A stretch of DNA of 64,000 bases from Saxidomus purpurata (Eukaryota > Mollusca > Bivalvia > Venerida > Veneridae). The stretch covers positions 30,530,501 through 30,594,500 of the forward strand of contig JAFMSR010000009.1 in assembly GCA_022818135.1 (NCBI GenBank). Reading direction: 5' to 3'. The position numbers were made by a program, and so were the translations under genes. The notes under the pieces are model-generated. The model saw nothing but the letters and a program-made list of their open reading frames with translations, did not search any database and was not told the origin of the DNA. Of this stretch, positions 1 to 12,035 are shown piece after piece (positions within the stretch are counted from its first letter, which is position 1; the number at the start of each line of letters is the position of its first letter).

Positions 1-892
1 ACGTACTTCTCAATCTGTTTTACTTTCGCCTGTTGTGCACTATCGTAGGTAAAAAATAATATGTACATAAATACAGTGAAAAATCCTTCTCTAATACAAT
101 AAGTGTTTCTTGGCATTTCAAATGAAGCAAAATGATTTCAATGTATCTGGGAGATTGGTTATTCTCAGTTTATTGGTTTCTTAATTTCTATATAGAAGGA
201 TTATGTTGTATTAAATCTTAGTTTTATGTTCATACGATAATATTAGAATGTTTATGACGTTGTATTGCTAGTTTTGCGGTTATGTAATGTGCGATTTTAT
301 GAGAGACCTTGTCACCTCATGAGCGTTTTGTTGCCAAGTAGCAAATTATCATGTTTTGAGATGGTTACATACTCATAATTAATGATGTTTTCAGAATATG
401 ATTCGTAAATCAGCTTTTCAACCTGATGCTAATATTCTATAAAAGACTTGTCCGCCCCTAATTTTGGATAGTACCATTTATTATCCACCTCTGAATTTTC
501 GGCAAAGGGAGATAAAAACAGTAGGCAGCATGTTTGTGTGTGCGTGTAACACTTTTTGGTCTACTCTCGCACTGTTAATCCAATTATAACCAAAGATTGT
601 CACAATGTATATGGGTATACAATATCTTGGTCAAGATCCATAACCAAGCTTATAGTGACACTGTAACTCAAGAGTTATGGTTCCTTTTTGGTCAAAGTTT
701 GCCTAAATTGACTGTGTCTGCTTTCTAACTTGAACAGTGTTGGTTCTCTAACTCAATGAATGTAATCCAGTCACACCCATACATGATTATAATGTTTACA
801 CACACTATATCCTTGCTAAATTCAATAATCAGTTGGATTGTTAAAGTCACTACAGAGTTATTGCACCTGAATTGTCAAATGCATCACAGTAA
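1..892. other. Non-coding sequence, no gene seen
   Basis: AT-rich sequence with no open frame, splice-flanked coding patch or repeat array that I can support. It is probably intron of the TRIO-like gene or its 5' flank. Confidence 0.5.
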
Positions 893-1080
893 GGCTAAGG
901 AAGTTCCAATCACAGTAGGGCTAAATATAAGCCAATCACAGTAAGGTTAACAGTAGGGCTAAATAAAAGCCAATCACAGTAAGGCTAACAGGGCTAAATA
1001 TAAGCCAATCACAGTAAGGTTAAGTGAAAGCCAATGACAATAAGGCTAACAGTAGGGCTAAGGAAGTGTGGCTAAAGTAA
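893..1080. repeat. Degenerate minisatellite around AGCCAATCACAGTAAGG
   Basis: The core CCAATCACAGTAAGG recurs at about 906, 932, 970, 1005 and 1031, alternating with GGGCTAAATA. Spacing is irregular (26 to 38 bp), so this is an old or compound array. No coding function is visible. Confidence 0.8.
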
Positions 1081-2365
1081 TTCCTTCACAGTTAGAGGCT
1101 AAAGGAATCCTTAGATTACATTAGAGATAAGAGTGTTCCAATCACAGTAATGCGTTATAAGTTTTTGTACCCTGACACATAAATTCTCTTGTATTACAAA
1201 TTTTACATGCCAAGTGTCACTGCAAAGTCTGCATTGCTTGATATTAGCTCATCCGAACACTATGTTATTACTGAAATGCAAACGTTGATGAAAGCATATT
1301 ATATAAGACCTGACATTGATTAGACTTCAAGATTTCTTTAAACTGTTGGGCCATATGTTACAGCAGGAATGTTTAGAGTCATTGTTATGAAAAGTGATAG
1401 AGAAAAATCCTCTCAGTAATGGAGATGTCTGTTCAAGATACATGCATCTGGCAATATTACAGTAATACACTTTGATCTTTTGCCATGTTTCGGCTATTAT
1501 TTTAACTTGAACATTAATTGTTGTACAATAATTGAGTGTAAGAAAGAAGGGGGAGAAAACTTAACTGGGGTTGTAATTCAGTTGTTTTGTTTCTGTTTGG
1601 TACTAAACAAATCTGACTGGTAGCTACGTATTTCCATCAGCACAAATATTGACAGGAACATATTATAGAGCTAAAGTCCTCTTGTTGGTATTTTACAGTT
1701 CTTGGTGGTATTTAATATACTTGTTTTGTTTTATTTCTTTGTCAGTGGATCACTTTGGAACTACAGATCTTCCCTCTATACAGCTATTTTTTGTGTTTAT
1801 CTTCTGAAAATCTGCATTCTATTGCCACTGAAAATACTTTTATTACCTCCATTGTTCTTGTTATTGTCTCTGTAGTATATTTTTGTTGTAATTTAAAAGA
1901 ACAAACAACAAACTTGTTGTATAGATACGTGATAATAAATACTGGTGCAGGGATTTTACTTTTTCTTGTATTAAATTTGGTTGCTGTGGCAACTTCACGC
2001 ATCCTCAGTTCATTTTTATCATATTTTTTTTACAGGCTTTGTATGATGTATTAATCTTGTTTAATTTGCACTGTCACACAAGTGTTATTGCTGGATAGGC
2101 CAAGGTGATTCAGTACCATCACTGGGCACAGCCTCCGCTGCTCGATGATCCAGTACATTATAACTGTGACTGAATAGAAACCTACCATGATGACTACAAA
2201 AAATTTATTAGGTATAGGGAAACTGGTCTGTGAATAGAAAAGTGTTAATATTATTCATTAGATGCTCTGTGACTGAAAAGAAAGTAATCTGTGAATGAAT
2301 GGCAGCTTCTAGAATTCAGTAACAATAAGAAATATCTTAAGGTAGCACCTGAAAAAAGATAGTTT
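1081..2365. other. Non-coding sequence, no gene seen
   Basis: AT-rich sequence. Overlapping open frames on both strands at about 1755-2054 are hydrophobic, lack splice or family signals and look like chance frames in T-rich DNA. Confidence 0.5.
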
Positions 2366-2768
2366 TTCATTCACCACAATCTTTATTTACCACAATCTTC
2401 ATTCACCACAATCTTTATTTACCACAATCTTTATTTACCACAATCTTCATTTACCACAATCTTTATTCACCACAATCTTCATTTACCACAATCTTCATTT
2501 ACCACAATCTTTATTCACCACAATCTTCATTTACCACAATCTTTATTTACCACAATCTTCATTCACCACAATCTTCATTCACCACAATCTTCATTTACCA
2601 CAATCATCATTCACCACAATCTTTATTTACCACAATCTTCATTTACCACAATCTTCATTCACCACAATCTTCATTTACCACAATCTTCATTCACCACAAT
2701 CTTCATTTACCACAATCTTCATTCACCACAATCTTTATTTACCACAATCTTCATTTACCACAATCTTC
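2366..2768. repeat. 16-bp tandem array, about 25 copies
   Basis: The unit TTCATTTACCACAATC repeats with almost perfect 16-bp periodicity. Variation is mainly at two positions (CATT/TATT and TTTACC/TTCACC), giving a mosaic of four unit types. This is simple satellite DNA; nothing suggests coding. Confidence 0.95.
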
Positions 2769-3064
2769 AATGCTTTTATTGTATGTAGAAAGTATGTAAA
2801 ACTATACATTTTTGAAAACATCTTTTCAAACTCTAAACAAAACAGAACCAATGATGGTGCTCATGGTTACAAAAAGAAATAGGACAATAAATAAATAACC
2901 TAGCATCAATTTTTGAGCAAGGTTTGCAGGTATGGGTAGTGCTCCCTACCAAAAAGTGTTGTTGAATTTTGTACATCATTCCCTGCTGTCACACATTTCT
3001 GATATCTGTTTTCAAATTAATTCAGTCTATGCTCTTACATGTACTGTTATAAGATGGTTATACC

Positions 3065-3205
3065 CGCCCTAAACTGATTATGTTCTGCACTGTTCTCTGT
3101 TCTGAGTCAGTAAATGTTTAGTCAGCACCTTTCAGCAATGAATGGAAACTGTATAATTTGAAAGTTGAACAACTCCATTTTAGAAACTTAGCATGGTGAA
3201 GGTTT
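3065..3205 (-). mobile_element. Partial copy of the 200-bp clam MITE
   Basis: Diverged antisense copy: a TTCTGCACTGTTC segment, then GAGTCAGTAAAT, then the terminal block ending in a relic of the TAGCAGGGTAAGGGTT end. Compare the complete copy at 42914-43111. Confidence 0.5.
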
Positions 3206-4682
3206 CAAACATCAAGAAGAGAATATTTCTCAGAGCTCAAGCTCAATAGAGCAGCATTATACTGCCTTAAAGCTCTTGTAATAATCCTTTCATACAGTAA
3301 CCAATCTTTACAGAATGCTTTTATGAATTGATGCCCTCATTATATGTATTGGCATCCCTTGTATTATAGATAGTCCGCCAGAAATAATTATAGATATTTT
3401 CCTTTGAAGAACAAATTGTTCTCCCAGTTTATAATGCTCAGTCACAACACAAGTGGTCTTTAAGCTTTTGTATAGATCACAGTTGGAAAATAGTGCAAAA
3501 TATTCATCTATATATTTGGGAATATCTTTTTTAATTTTTCCTATAATCATCTTTATTCAATGGAAGAAAGTTAGCAGTTTATTATTTAAAGCATAGGCAA
3601 GGTCAGTTTTCATAAATTCATGTAGGTAAGGGACAGAGTTGTTCAGATCTCTGCAAGAAAGACACAAGACTGAGGCATTGCCGATAGACTGCATCTGTAG
3701 CAAGGGCTGTAACTCTCACTTTGATCATTGCTTCAAGGGGTGTAATTACGCACTAAATCTTTGAAATGACAGACAACCTTTTTTTCAGTTATAAATTCAA
3801 CGCACAAAGTGTTCACATTTTATTAAAATATATTTATTACATTTTTGGTAAAAGAGGTAAAAAAACCAAACCTGATAAAAACAATTTATTGCGATAAATT
3901 TATCTTAGTGACTTTAAAACTGGCATCAAAATGATTGAGCATGCAAAGTTACCCTGAAAGTTATCAGTGGATATAAATACATGTTGTTTGGAATTTGAAA
4001 ACAAAAACAAGACTTTCATTACCATACTTCTCTGTGACTTAATGGAAACCTTGGTTTAGTTTAAAGAACAAAAGTTCAAAAACCTGTAGAATGGCTCCAT
4101 AAAGAGGGTGGGTTCTCGGCAGGTAGGAACCATTTAGCCATAAAATTTCTGAGAAAAACTCTGTAATGGAACATTAACTTTATTAGAGACATTATTAACT
4201 TTATGTAAGAATAAGTGACAGTGATTTATTAAGTATTTAGGCATTAATGCTTTAAAGGTTTGGAAAGTGCAGAAACAACCATCTCAAGAGCAGAAATATT
4301 GAGGGAGGTGCCATGCTGTAAGGGGTAGAGTGTTTGTAGGTTTGAATCCTGAGGGCAGCTTAAAAACTGACTTCCACAATTTAGTTCTTAAGGCGCAGTT
4401 TAACTGCTCAGAATTCCAGAAACTGTTTTTTAGAACTTTTATTTCCTCCAAAATTGAAGAGCATAATAGTTCTACAATTGATGTAAAATAAATAAGTTTA
4501 AATTAAAGAGCGGAAAAGGAGGCATCGGAAACTTTATAAACAGATTTAGTTTTGTAAATTTGTCCCATTTCCGCAATTAAATAAGAAAAAGAAAATTATC
4601 ATTTAGAAATCAGTCATTTAAACTTGTAAATGAGTACATTGTTGGTAATTTAAGTATACGAATAACTAAGATGTTTTATTAT
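3206..4682. other. Non-coding sequence, no gene seen
   Basis: AT-rich. An 80-codon minus-strand frame at 3308-3550 has no recognisable feature. A tRNA B-box-like string (GGTTTGAATCC, near 4341) may be a worn SINE fragment but has no supporting A box. Confidence 0.45.
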
Positions 4683-4846
4683 GAAATAGCATCTGTTTCA
4701 GCAGTGTTCATCGTTTAATAAACAATGATTTGGAGTACTGATACGCAGTTACTAGCCACGAAGGCCTGAATGGTTTATAGCTGCGCATCAGTACGACAAA
4801 ATGCTTGTTTATTAGACGATAACAGCACTGAAAAGGATGTTATTTC
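4683..4846. repeat. Long inverted repeat (66-bp arms)
   Basis: Arms 4683-4748 and 4781-4846 are reverse complements at about four positions in five. Perfect blocks include TAATAAACAA and GTACTGAT. The 32-nt spacer partly continues the stem (CCA...TGG). The whole unit folds as one hairpin of about 165 nt. It could be a foldback MITE or a precursor-hairpin-like element; terminal duplications were not found. Confidence 0.8.
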
Positions 4847-4918
4847 GATTCTTACAAGACCAGATATTACAAAAGATGAATAAATGCAAAGCGTTATTTT
4901 CTACGTGAACTCTCATAT

Positions 4919-4945
4919 AACGTCATGCGGCGCAATATGACGTCA
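4919..4945. promoter_or_regulatory. Paired CRE-like sites
   Basis: A perfect palindromic TGACGTCA lies at 4938-4945 and a second AACGTCATG at 4919-4927, separated by a CpG-rich GCGGCGCAAT. TGACGTCA is the CREB/ATF consensus. The pair sits about 75 bp after the hairpin and precedes a short CCCGCG patch. Function is inferred from motif only. Confidence 0.4.
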
Positions 4946-5414
4946 TGTTTACAGCATATCAGTTCCCGCGTTGTTTATGGTTTTATATAACATAATTTTG
5001 CTAATCTTTGTAATATAGAGACAAAATCGTGAGTCATGTTAGAATTGAATTCAATATATACTTAACAACTAAAATTAAAAACACAACCAGGTATTTTGTG
5101 GTAATTGCAAATATAATTTGGAAAATTCAAGAACACTATGCTTTTTGCCATTCCTTGATTTTATTCAACAATTCATTACAAACTGCTTCATTACAAACTT
5201 TATAATGCAAAAAGAGCAATTTTACTCATGTCTCAAAATTTATGATTTATAAAAAAGGTTGTATTTTTTAAAGTTGTTTAGTATATGTATTAATACTGTA
5301 AAAATAGATATCACCCACTTTTACCTGTCATTAAAGTATTACATTTCTATATATTAGGAATTGACTTTAGAAGAGCCTGCTTTATGGGCCATGCATTATT
5401 GCACAGTCTTTGAA

Positions 5415-5829
5415 TGTCACATACCACCCAAGTAACAATATGTCACATACCACCCAAGTAACATGGTGTCATGGTGTCACATACCACCCAAGTAACACCA
5501 TGTCACATACCACCCAAGTAACATGGTGTCACATACCACTCAAGTAATACTGTGTCACATACCACCCAAGTAACATGGTGTCACATACAACCCAAGTAAC
5601 ACTGTGTCACATACCACCCAAGTAACATGGTGTCACATACCACCCAAGTAACATGGTGTCACATACCACCCAAGTAACACGGTGTCACATACCTCCCAAG
5701 TAACATGGTGTCAGATACCACCAAAGTAACACGGTATCACATACCTCCAAAGTAACACAGTGTCACATACCATCAAAGTAACATGGTGTCACATACCAAC
5801 CAAGTAACACCATGTCACATACCACCCAT
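5415..5829. repeat. 26-bp tandem array, about 16 copies
   Basis: Unit built on TGTCACATACCACCCAAGTA with AACATGG or AACAC linkers, mostly 26-bp period. Later units are more diverged (CCTCC, CATCA for CCACC). Non-coding. Confidence 0.92.
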
Positions 5830-6224
5830 TTCACTATTACAGGTGTTTTTCACTATGACTATAAAAATAAAAACTTCCTTTTTCACATAGCTTGGCTCTT
5901 AGATTTGTATTGCGTTTTTTATGAAGAATACAGTACGAAAAGAGATGGAAATCTTAGGAAGTTTTTAGAGCTTGTTTTCTCTCTCTTGTGAAATATTTGG
6001 ATTAAATGAGAATAAAATCTAATCAAAGAAGAAAATTTGATTAAGGAACCAGACTTAACATTCATCTATCAATCCTATGTTTTTTAATCCATTCATAATG
6101 ATTTAAGACTCCAATATGCCGTAAATTTGACCACAACCTTCATTTTCTTTTTCTATTTTTGTGAAATTTAGAAATTGATTGCATAAACCAAGTTTTAGTT
6201 GTGTTAATGCAATTTTTTTCCTGT

Positions 6225-6362
6225 ATTGGCAGAGGCTAATTTACTGACTGGGAATAGTGAATAGTGTTTGCTGTGATCAGATTGTATGAGTGTGCTGATT
6301 GATCATGATCTGCACTGGTCACAAAAGCAGAATCACTTTCTGCTAGCAGGGTAAGAGTTGAA
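6225..6362 (+). mobile_element. 3' half of clam MITE
   Basis: Contains TTTACTGACTGGGAATAGTG, the core GATCATGATCTGCACTGGTC, the AGCAGAATCACTT block and the end GCAGGGTAAGAGTT, all in the order of the complete copy at 42914-43111. The 5' third is missing. Confidence 0.7.
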
Positions 6363-6860
6363 TATGATTATTTGGTTAATAAAATCACCTAATTTAATTC
6401 CTGCAGATATGCTGAGAGTTATTAAAATATGAGATTATAGTTATATGCAGAAAGAAACAGTTTTTTTGACCAACTGTACACAGTGATCTTAATATAAGTT
6501 CGGAAATTAAAATCTAGCCATGTTTTACATTTTTTAAACTGAAAATTGTAAATAACAAAAAAAAACAACTGTAAGAATAAAATATTAGAATAGTAGTGGT
6601 CAGTAATGAAAAGAAGTTCAAAGCAACACTTAAAGCCTCTAATTTCTGATTGGTCCTTCGTGACACTTAATTCATCTCCAGCGAATCAGGAGCAACAAAA
6701 TGGTGATAGATCTCATTTTTACGGTTTTACTTTATTGAGCCAAAGTAACAGTTTATTACAGATAAGTGCTAATATCAAACCTGGCAAGTGTAAATTAAAA
6801 CATTCTTTTATAATTTAGGAACCAGCTAAGCCTTAGTAACTGGCGGTAAAGAATTCTTCT

Positions 6861-7012
6861 GTTGCAATCAGTGCAGATCATGATCAGACTGTAACTTTGC
6901 TATTTAGTCAATAATTTTTCTACTGAACACCCCTTTTAACAATAAATGGTACAGCCCAAATTGAAAGCTGGACAAGTTCATATCAGAAATACAGAGAGGT
7001 AAGGGTTTAAAG
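6861..7012 (-). mobile_element. Antisense partial clam MITE
   Basis: Runs from GTGCAGATCATGATCAGACT through AATAAATGGTACAGCCC to the terminal GGTAAGGGTT. It has one half of the palindromic core plus the opposite terminus. Confidence 0.7.
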
Positions 7013-7899
7013 ACTGTCGGAAAATAATCTAACAGTGCTAATAGGTATTGGAGATCATATTAGCAGATTTCTGTGATATGAGAATGAGGTGGGGAAAATG
7101 ACTGCAGAATTCTGCTGCATTACAAACTTCATTTCGCACGTGGGAAGAAAAAACAAGACAAGTGGCATTGTTTTTTGAGTGTAATGAAAATTTCTGTTAC
7201 AAGGGAGTTCTCAAATGTGGAGAAATCGTCAGAAATTTTAACAGAGCTTTTATTTTGGTTTTCATGTAGCAACAAGTGGTACATGTTTGTATTCAAGTAG
7301 CAACAACACTTTTAAGTTTGAATTTCTCAGAAGTAAAGGATTATTCATTTTTTTCTCATCAGAGAAGTTTGTGAAATTTTACACTCACCAAAAAAAAAGA
7401 AGGATTTTTATTAGTCAGTATAGTTGAAAGGAACTTATTTGTTAACTTATATTTTATACTGTTTGGAGATGCTGTTATGAAATGTAACAAAGTAGTTTGA
7501 AATATGTATGATTTTGAAATAAAGATTTCTTCAATGAAAGGATTTTTCATATAACTTATTTACAGTGTAAGTGTAAGAATAAGTTGAAGTTTTTATTTAA
7601 GAACCAAAAGATCAAAGTTAAACTTAGGATTTGCTTTCACTAAATGAAACTGAGGATTTTATAAATTTTTGTTTAATAAAACTTACGATGTACTTTCATT
7701 TAAACTTTGGACTTAATACTTTCATTTAGTGAACATTCTGTTAATTTGATAGTACCCTGAATTTACCATGCAACAAAAAGGTGGATTTGCTTTCATTTAA
7801 TAGAATACTGTGGATTTATTTTATTTTCATGAAACTTTCGTAAGATTTGCTTTTGTTTAGTGAACGTGAGGGGTTACTTTTGTTTAGTGAACGTGAGGG
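7013..7899. other. Non-coding sequence, no gene seen
   Basis: AT-rich. Loose reiterations of a motif like TTTGCTTTCATTTAATGAA (about 7625-7890) suggest a highly degenerate tandem repeat running into the T tract. Confidence 0.4.
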
Positions 7900-7941
7900 T
7901 TTTTTTTTTTTTTTTAAGGGAGGGTTTTTTTTTTTTTTTTT

Positions 7942-7993
<52 letters not shown>
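7900..7993. repeat. Poly(T) tract of about 90 nt
   Basis: Two T runs interrupted by AAGGGAGGG. It could be the poly(A) tail of a minus-strand retroelement, but no element body was recognised beside it. The 7994-8240 flank resembles dispersed molluscan repeat text containing GGTCAAGG-type strings. Confidence 0.85.
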
Positions 7994-7994
<1 letters not shown>

Positions 7995-8346
7995 AAACAT
8001 AGGGAGATCAGGTCAAGGTAGTTGTATTGTCCATTTGTCTGTGCATGTGTTCAGTTGATGTATCGACCATAACTTTCAAACTTCAGTCAAACTTAATTTG
8101 TAGAGATCATTATAGGAAGCACCTCAAGTCAAAGATCAAGGTCATACTTTATCTGCTGATATAGTTGCAAGAAACACTCCTATTTTTTGCAATATCATTG
8201 AAAAAATACTGCGCTATGCTTATAATATTTACTTATCAATTTAAAACATAAAGTTTGGAATGGTTTTGGTACAAATGAAGGTCATTTCTGTCAGTAAGAC
8301 ATTGAGAACTACTTGTTGTGATCCTGGGACTTTAAATACATTTTGT

Positions 8347-8644
8347 ACATTTGATGGCAACATTGTGTTAAGTTCTATAATTATGCTCTATAGAAAATAC
8401 AAACTTGACATATATTATACAACCAAACCTGACAGTTTCTATACAACTACAGATGTAGGGGTACCTTCATACCGTAAACTTTTAGATTGGAGTTTTATTG
8501 TTTTACACCCTATAATAAAGTACCACCACCTGACCTGATTACTTAAGATTCAGTCTTCATTCAATTTTGTTATTTAATTGACTAATAAAATGACTGTTCA
8601 TAGTAATTGTGACAACAACTTAACACAATGTTGCCATCAAATGT
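8347..8644. repeat. Inverted repeat with 28-bp perfect arms
   Basis: Positions 8347-8374 and 8617-8644 are exact reverse complements over 28 bp, around a 242-bp centre. Homology extends outward (ACTTTAA-ATACAT on both sides) with a 9-bp insertion in the left arm. This fits a MITE or an inverted duplication. A 92-codon frame across it has no family features. Confidence 0.85.
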
Positions 8645-8787
8645 ATTAAAGTAACAAAATTTAACGATTCATATTTACACCATTTAATAAACAAAAAATG
8701 TTCATAGAAATAAATTTCAAAAGTACAGACTAATGCTGGTAGAAGATTAAAGAAATATGTTATAAGATAAACTCCATCTAGACTTGT

Positions 8788-8841
8788 TATACCCCCAAAA
8801 CGAAGTTTAGGGGGTATAAGCCCCCCGGAGCCCATCCGGTT

Positions 8842-8884
<43 letters not shown>

Positions 8885-9570
8885 GGTCGTGCGGTCGGTC
8901 GGCCGGCCGGGCCGGCCGGCCGGCCGGCCCCCCCGCCCCCCCCCCCCCCCCCCCCCCCCATTTTCCTTGTCCGGAGCATAACTTGAAAACACTAGTTGTC
9001 AGATTCAACTACTTCATACAATGGTCAAGCACATTGAGAGGAAGTGCAGTGCACAAGAACTATAACTCCATCTTGACTAATTACAGAGTTATTGCCCTTT
9101 GTTACTTTTCCTTGTCCGGGCCTAACTTGAAAACTACTAGTTGGAATTCAATACAACTTCATACAATGGTCAAGCACATTGAGAGGAAGTGCAGTGCACA
9201 AGAACTATAACTCCATCTTGACTAATTACAGAGTTATTGCCCTTTGTTACTTTCCCCTTGTCCGGAGCCATAACTTGAAAACTACTGGTTGGAATTCAAT
9301 ACAACTTCATACAATGGTCAAGCACATTGAGAGGAAGTGCAGTGCACAAGAACTATAACTCCATCTTGACTAATTACAGAGTTATTGCCCTTTGTTACTT
9401 TTTCCTTGTCCGGAGCATAACTTGAAATCTACTAGTTGGAATTGAATACACTTCATACAATGATCAAGCACCTCAGAGGAAGTGCAGTGTACAAGAACTA
9501 TAACTCTATCTTGAGTATTTACTGAGTTATTGCCCTTTGTTACTTTTCCCTTGTCTGAAGCATACTTGAA

Positions 9571-9611
<41 letters not shown>

Positions 9612-10078
9612 TACTAGTTGGAATTCAGTACAACCTCATACAATGGTCAAGTACATTTAGAGGAAGTGCAGTGCACAGGAACCATAACTCCATCTTGACT
9701 CATTACGGTTATTACCCTTTGTTACTTTTCCTTGTCGCGGAGAACTAAACTTCTGGAACTTCTGTTGGACTTCAATACACTTCATACAATGGTCAGCACG
9801 TGAGAGGGAGGGCGGGGCACAGTAACCATAACTCCATCTTGACTAATTACAGGGTTATTGCCCTTTGTTACTTTTCCCTGTCTGGTGCTTTTTCGAAAAC
9901 TACAGTTGGAATTCAATACAACTTCATACAATGGTCAAGCACAATGGAGGAACTGCTAAGAACAATATCTCTTTTTAGTTTGTTTGCAAGGTATTATGTT
10001 ACTACGAACTTCTTCAGTTTATAAAGCAATCCTTTTGGGGGTATTAATCACATTTAGTGATAGCTCTTGTTTCATTAT
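8788..10078 (+). mobile_element. Dispersed element with seven 146-bp internal repeats
   Basis: The 5' end is a hairpin, TATACCCCC (8788-8796) with GGGGGTATA (8810-8818). A CCGGCCGG-rich and poly(C) segment follows, then seven tandem units of about 146 bp anchored at 9024, 9169, 9317, 9463, 9646, 9792 and 9934. The tail is TTTTGGGGGTATTAATCACA and AGTGATAGCTCT. The fifth unit carries a 37-bp C run. A diverged tail of the same family ends near 63710. No transposase frame exists, so it is non-autonomous. Glycine-rich minus-strand frames here only read the C runs. Confidence 0.75.
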
Positions 10079-10565
10079 GAACACTTCGCTAGTACCCAAG
10101 TCATTACTGCTTGGCTGTAAAGTAATTTTAAGTTCAGGTGTACAAATTAATTAGAAATCCAGATATGCATTCACTTCAGTTTTCATCATAGGTATACAAC
10201 TGTATTGAACACTATCAAAGTACAAAAACATCTTGCAAGTACAAGGATGATTGGATCAATTTATTAGGTAAATAAAAAGTCTCTGACTATTTGTGAGGCC
10301 TAGCTCTTGTAATGTCAAGGTTAAAGTTGTTTTTAAGTCTTCAACTTATGCTTTATGTCATTTCGTGTTTATTTGATAAAGTTTCATTTGATAAAAAACA
10401 AGTTGAAATGAAAGGAACAAAGGAATGTAATGAGAATAAATGAGCTGTTTGTGACAGTAAAATATTCAACCCGGAAATAGTGAACAAGGAATTCCGTAGA
10501 ATGGATTAACATACTTGTCGGATTATATCATTACATAATAAAACTGAGTAGAAATTGGCATAGAA

Positions 10566-10640
10566 ATGGCGTTCCAAACCTTCAGTATGATGATGGTACG
10601 GTTGGCACATTGGCGACGCTACAAGGGGAAAAAAGGAAAG
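10566..10640 (+). CDS. Candidate alternative first exon, phase 0 (TRIO-like gene)
   Basis: ATG at 10566 opens 25 codons, starting MAFQTFSMMMVRLAHW and ending in the basic RRYKGKKGK, directly followed by donor GTATGG at 10641. An in-frame stop lies eight codons upstream, so if coding this must be a first exon. It ends in phase 0, the phase in which the SH3 exon at 19170 begins, so splicing would give an SH3-first isoform lacking spectrin repeats and GEF1. Local composition is less AT-rich than the flanks. No homology is recognised; a chance ATG plus GT cannot be excluded. The poly-basic end might aid membrane binding (inference). Confidence 0.35.
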
Positions 10641-10849
10641 GTATGGCAATATATGCCACACAGTTACACTGTTCTTGTGGTTTTATATGCTAACATTAAT
10701 ATTGTCATATAGTTTTACTTCCCTCTTGTAGTATATACATGTAGGAGAAGTGAATATTTGTGGCATTTTATCAAACAGGAATCTAGCAAGGTTTATGTTT
10801 TTGCTGAGATTCTTGTAGAGCAAATATAAATTGGTTTTCTATATTACTG

Positions 10850-11145
10850 TCATCATCTTCATCATCAGCAGTATCATTATCTGTAATTGCAACATGATTG
10901 TCTTCATCATTATGATCATCATCAGAATCGTCATCTCTAGGTACAACATCATCATCATCATAATATTAAATATTGTTGTAAACATTATCAGTACATCAGT
11001 TTCATCATCTCTATTTGTATCATTATCATCATTGTCATCATGGTCATCAACAATACCACTGTTGTTCTTATTTTCATCATCAAACTCATTGTCATAGTCA
11101 TGATTAAAACGATCATCATTAAAATGATCATCATTAATTATGCCT
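10850..11145. repeat. Degenerate ATC/ATT trinucleotide tract
   Basis: Imperfect CATCATCATC and TCATTATCATC strings extend over about 300 bp with many interruptions. The 88-residue Ile/Ser-rich frame is a shadow of the tract. Confidence 0.85.
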
Positions 11146-11762
11146 CTGTATCAGTCAGTGTAATGCGATTGTTACAGCTGAGAGAGCAGAAGCTTTTAGA
11201 GGTGTAGAGACTCCGCCTGTTTGTTACATGAGACTTTATTTTTTACCTATATCAATCTTAAAGATCCTTGAAAAACTGTGCATTAATAGATCTATTGTCA
11301 CTGCAGCTGGCCACTTTGTCCCCAGGCTGTAATGGTGTGGAGGGAAGAAAACAAGTCTTTTATCACCAGATCAATACCTCTGTACTTGAAATAAGCACAG
11401 ACTAGCATCTACTTAGCAAATTGCATTCTGATAAGAGAAGAAAACTCAGCAGTTCACAAGAAAAACACAGATTTCATTCATTGAGTCTACATGAATAAGA
11501 TTTTAACAACTATTTTGACATGCCTAGGAAAGAACAGGGTCTTTGTTTCAGTTGTTTGGATATGGCATGACTAAATTAGTTTCTAACATGCAAGCAAAAA
11601 GTTTGACACATTTTAAGGATGCATGATTTGAAATGTTGAGATAGCTCACCTGAGAACAAATTGCTCCAGGTGGGAGTGGGGCGGGGGTATGAAGGGGAGG
11701 GGGATCAGTCATTTTCTGTTGTCTTGATTTGTGTCCATTATTCATCTGTCCGTTAAAGTGTA

Positions 11763-12035
11763 ACAAAGACTTGTCCATCTTTCAATTTTGACAGTATACA
11801 TTTAATTATTGTCCAAAGGATTCACACATGGCAAATTTACTGACTCAGCAAGCAATGCAGATCATGATCAGACTGCATGTACAGTACTTTGGATTGTTTA
11901 AAGGGATGCTGATTGTAAATTTATTGACATAGTAGCAAACAGTGGAGATCATGATCTGACTGTATACATATGCAGACTAATCATGATCTACACTTGTCGC
12001 ACAGGCAAAACCAGTCGCTGCCCACAGGGTATTAG
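11763..12035 (+). mobile_element. Composite or doubled clam MITE
   Basis: Starts with GTCCATCTTTCAATTTTGAC, then TTTACTGACTCAGCAAGC and GCAGATCATGATCAGACTGC. A second TTTATTGACATAGTAGCAAA and GAGATCATGATCTGACTG follow, then AATCATGATCTACACTTGTC and the terminal block. The middle segment is present twice, so this is an internal duplication or a nested copy. Confidence 0.7.

Noticed and set aside
8620..9008. Gly-rich minus-strand frames of 119, 73 and 61 codons
   Set aside because: They translate poly(C) and CCGGCC runs in the head of a transposable element.
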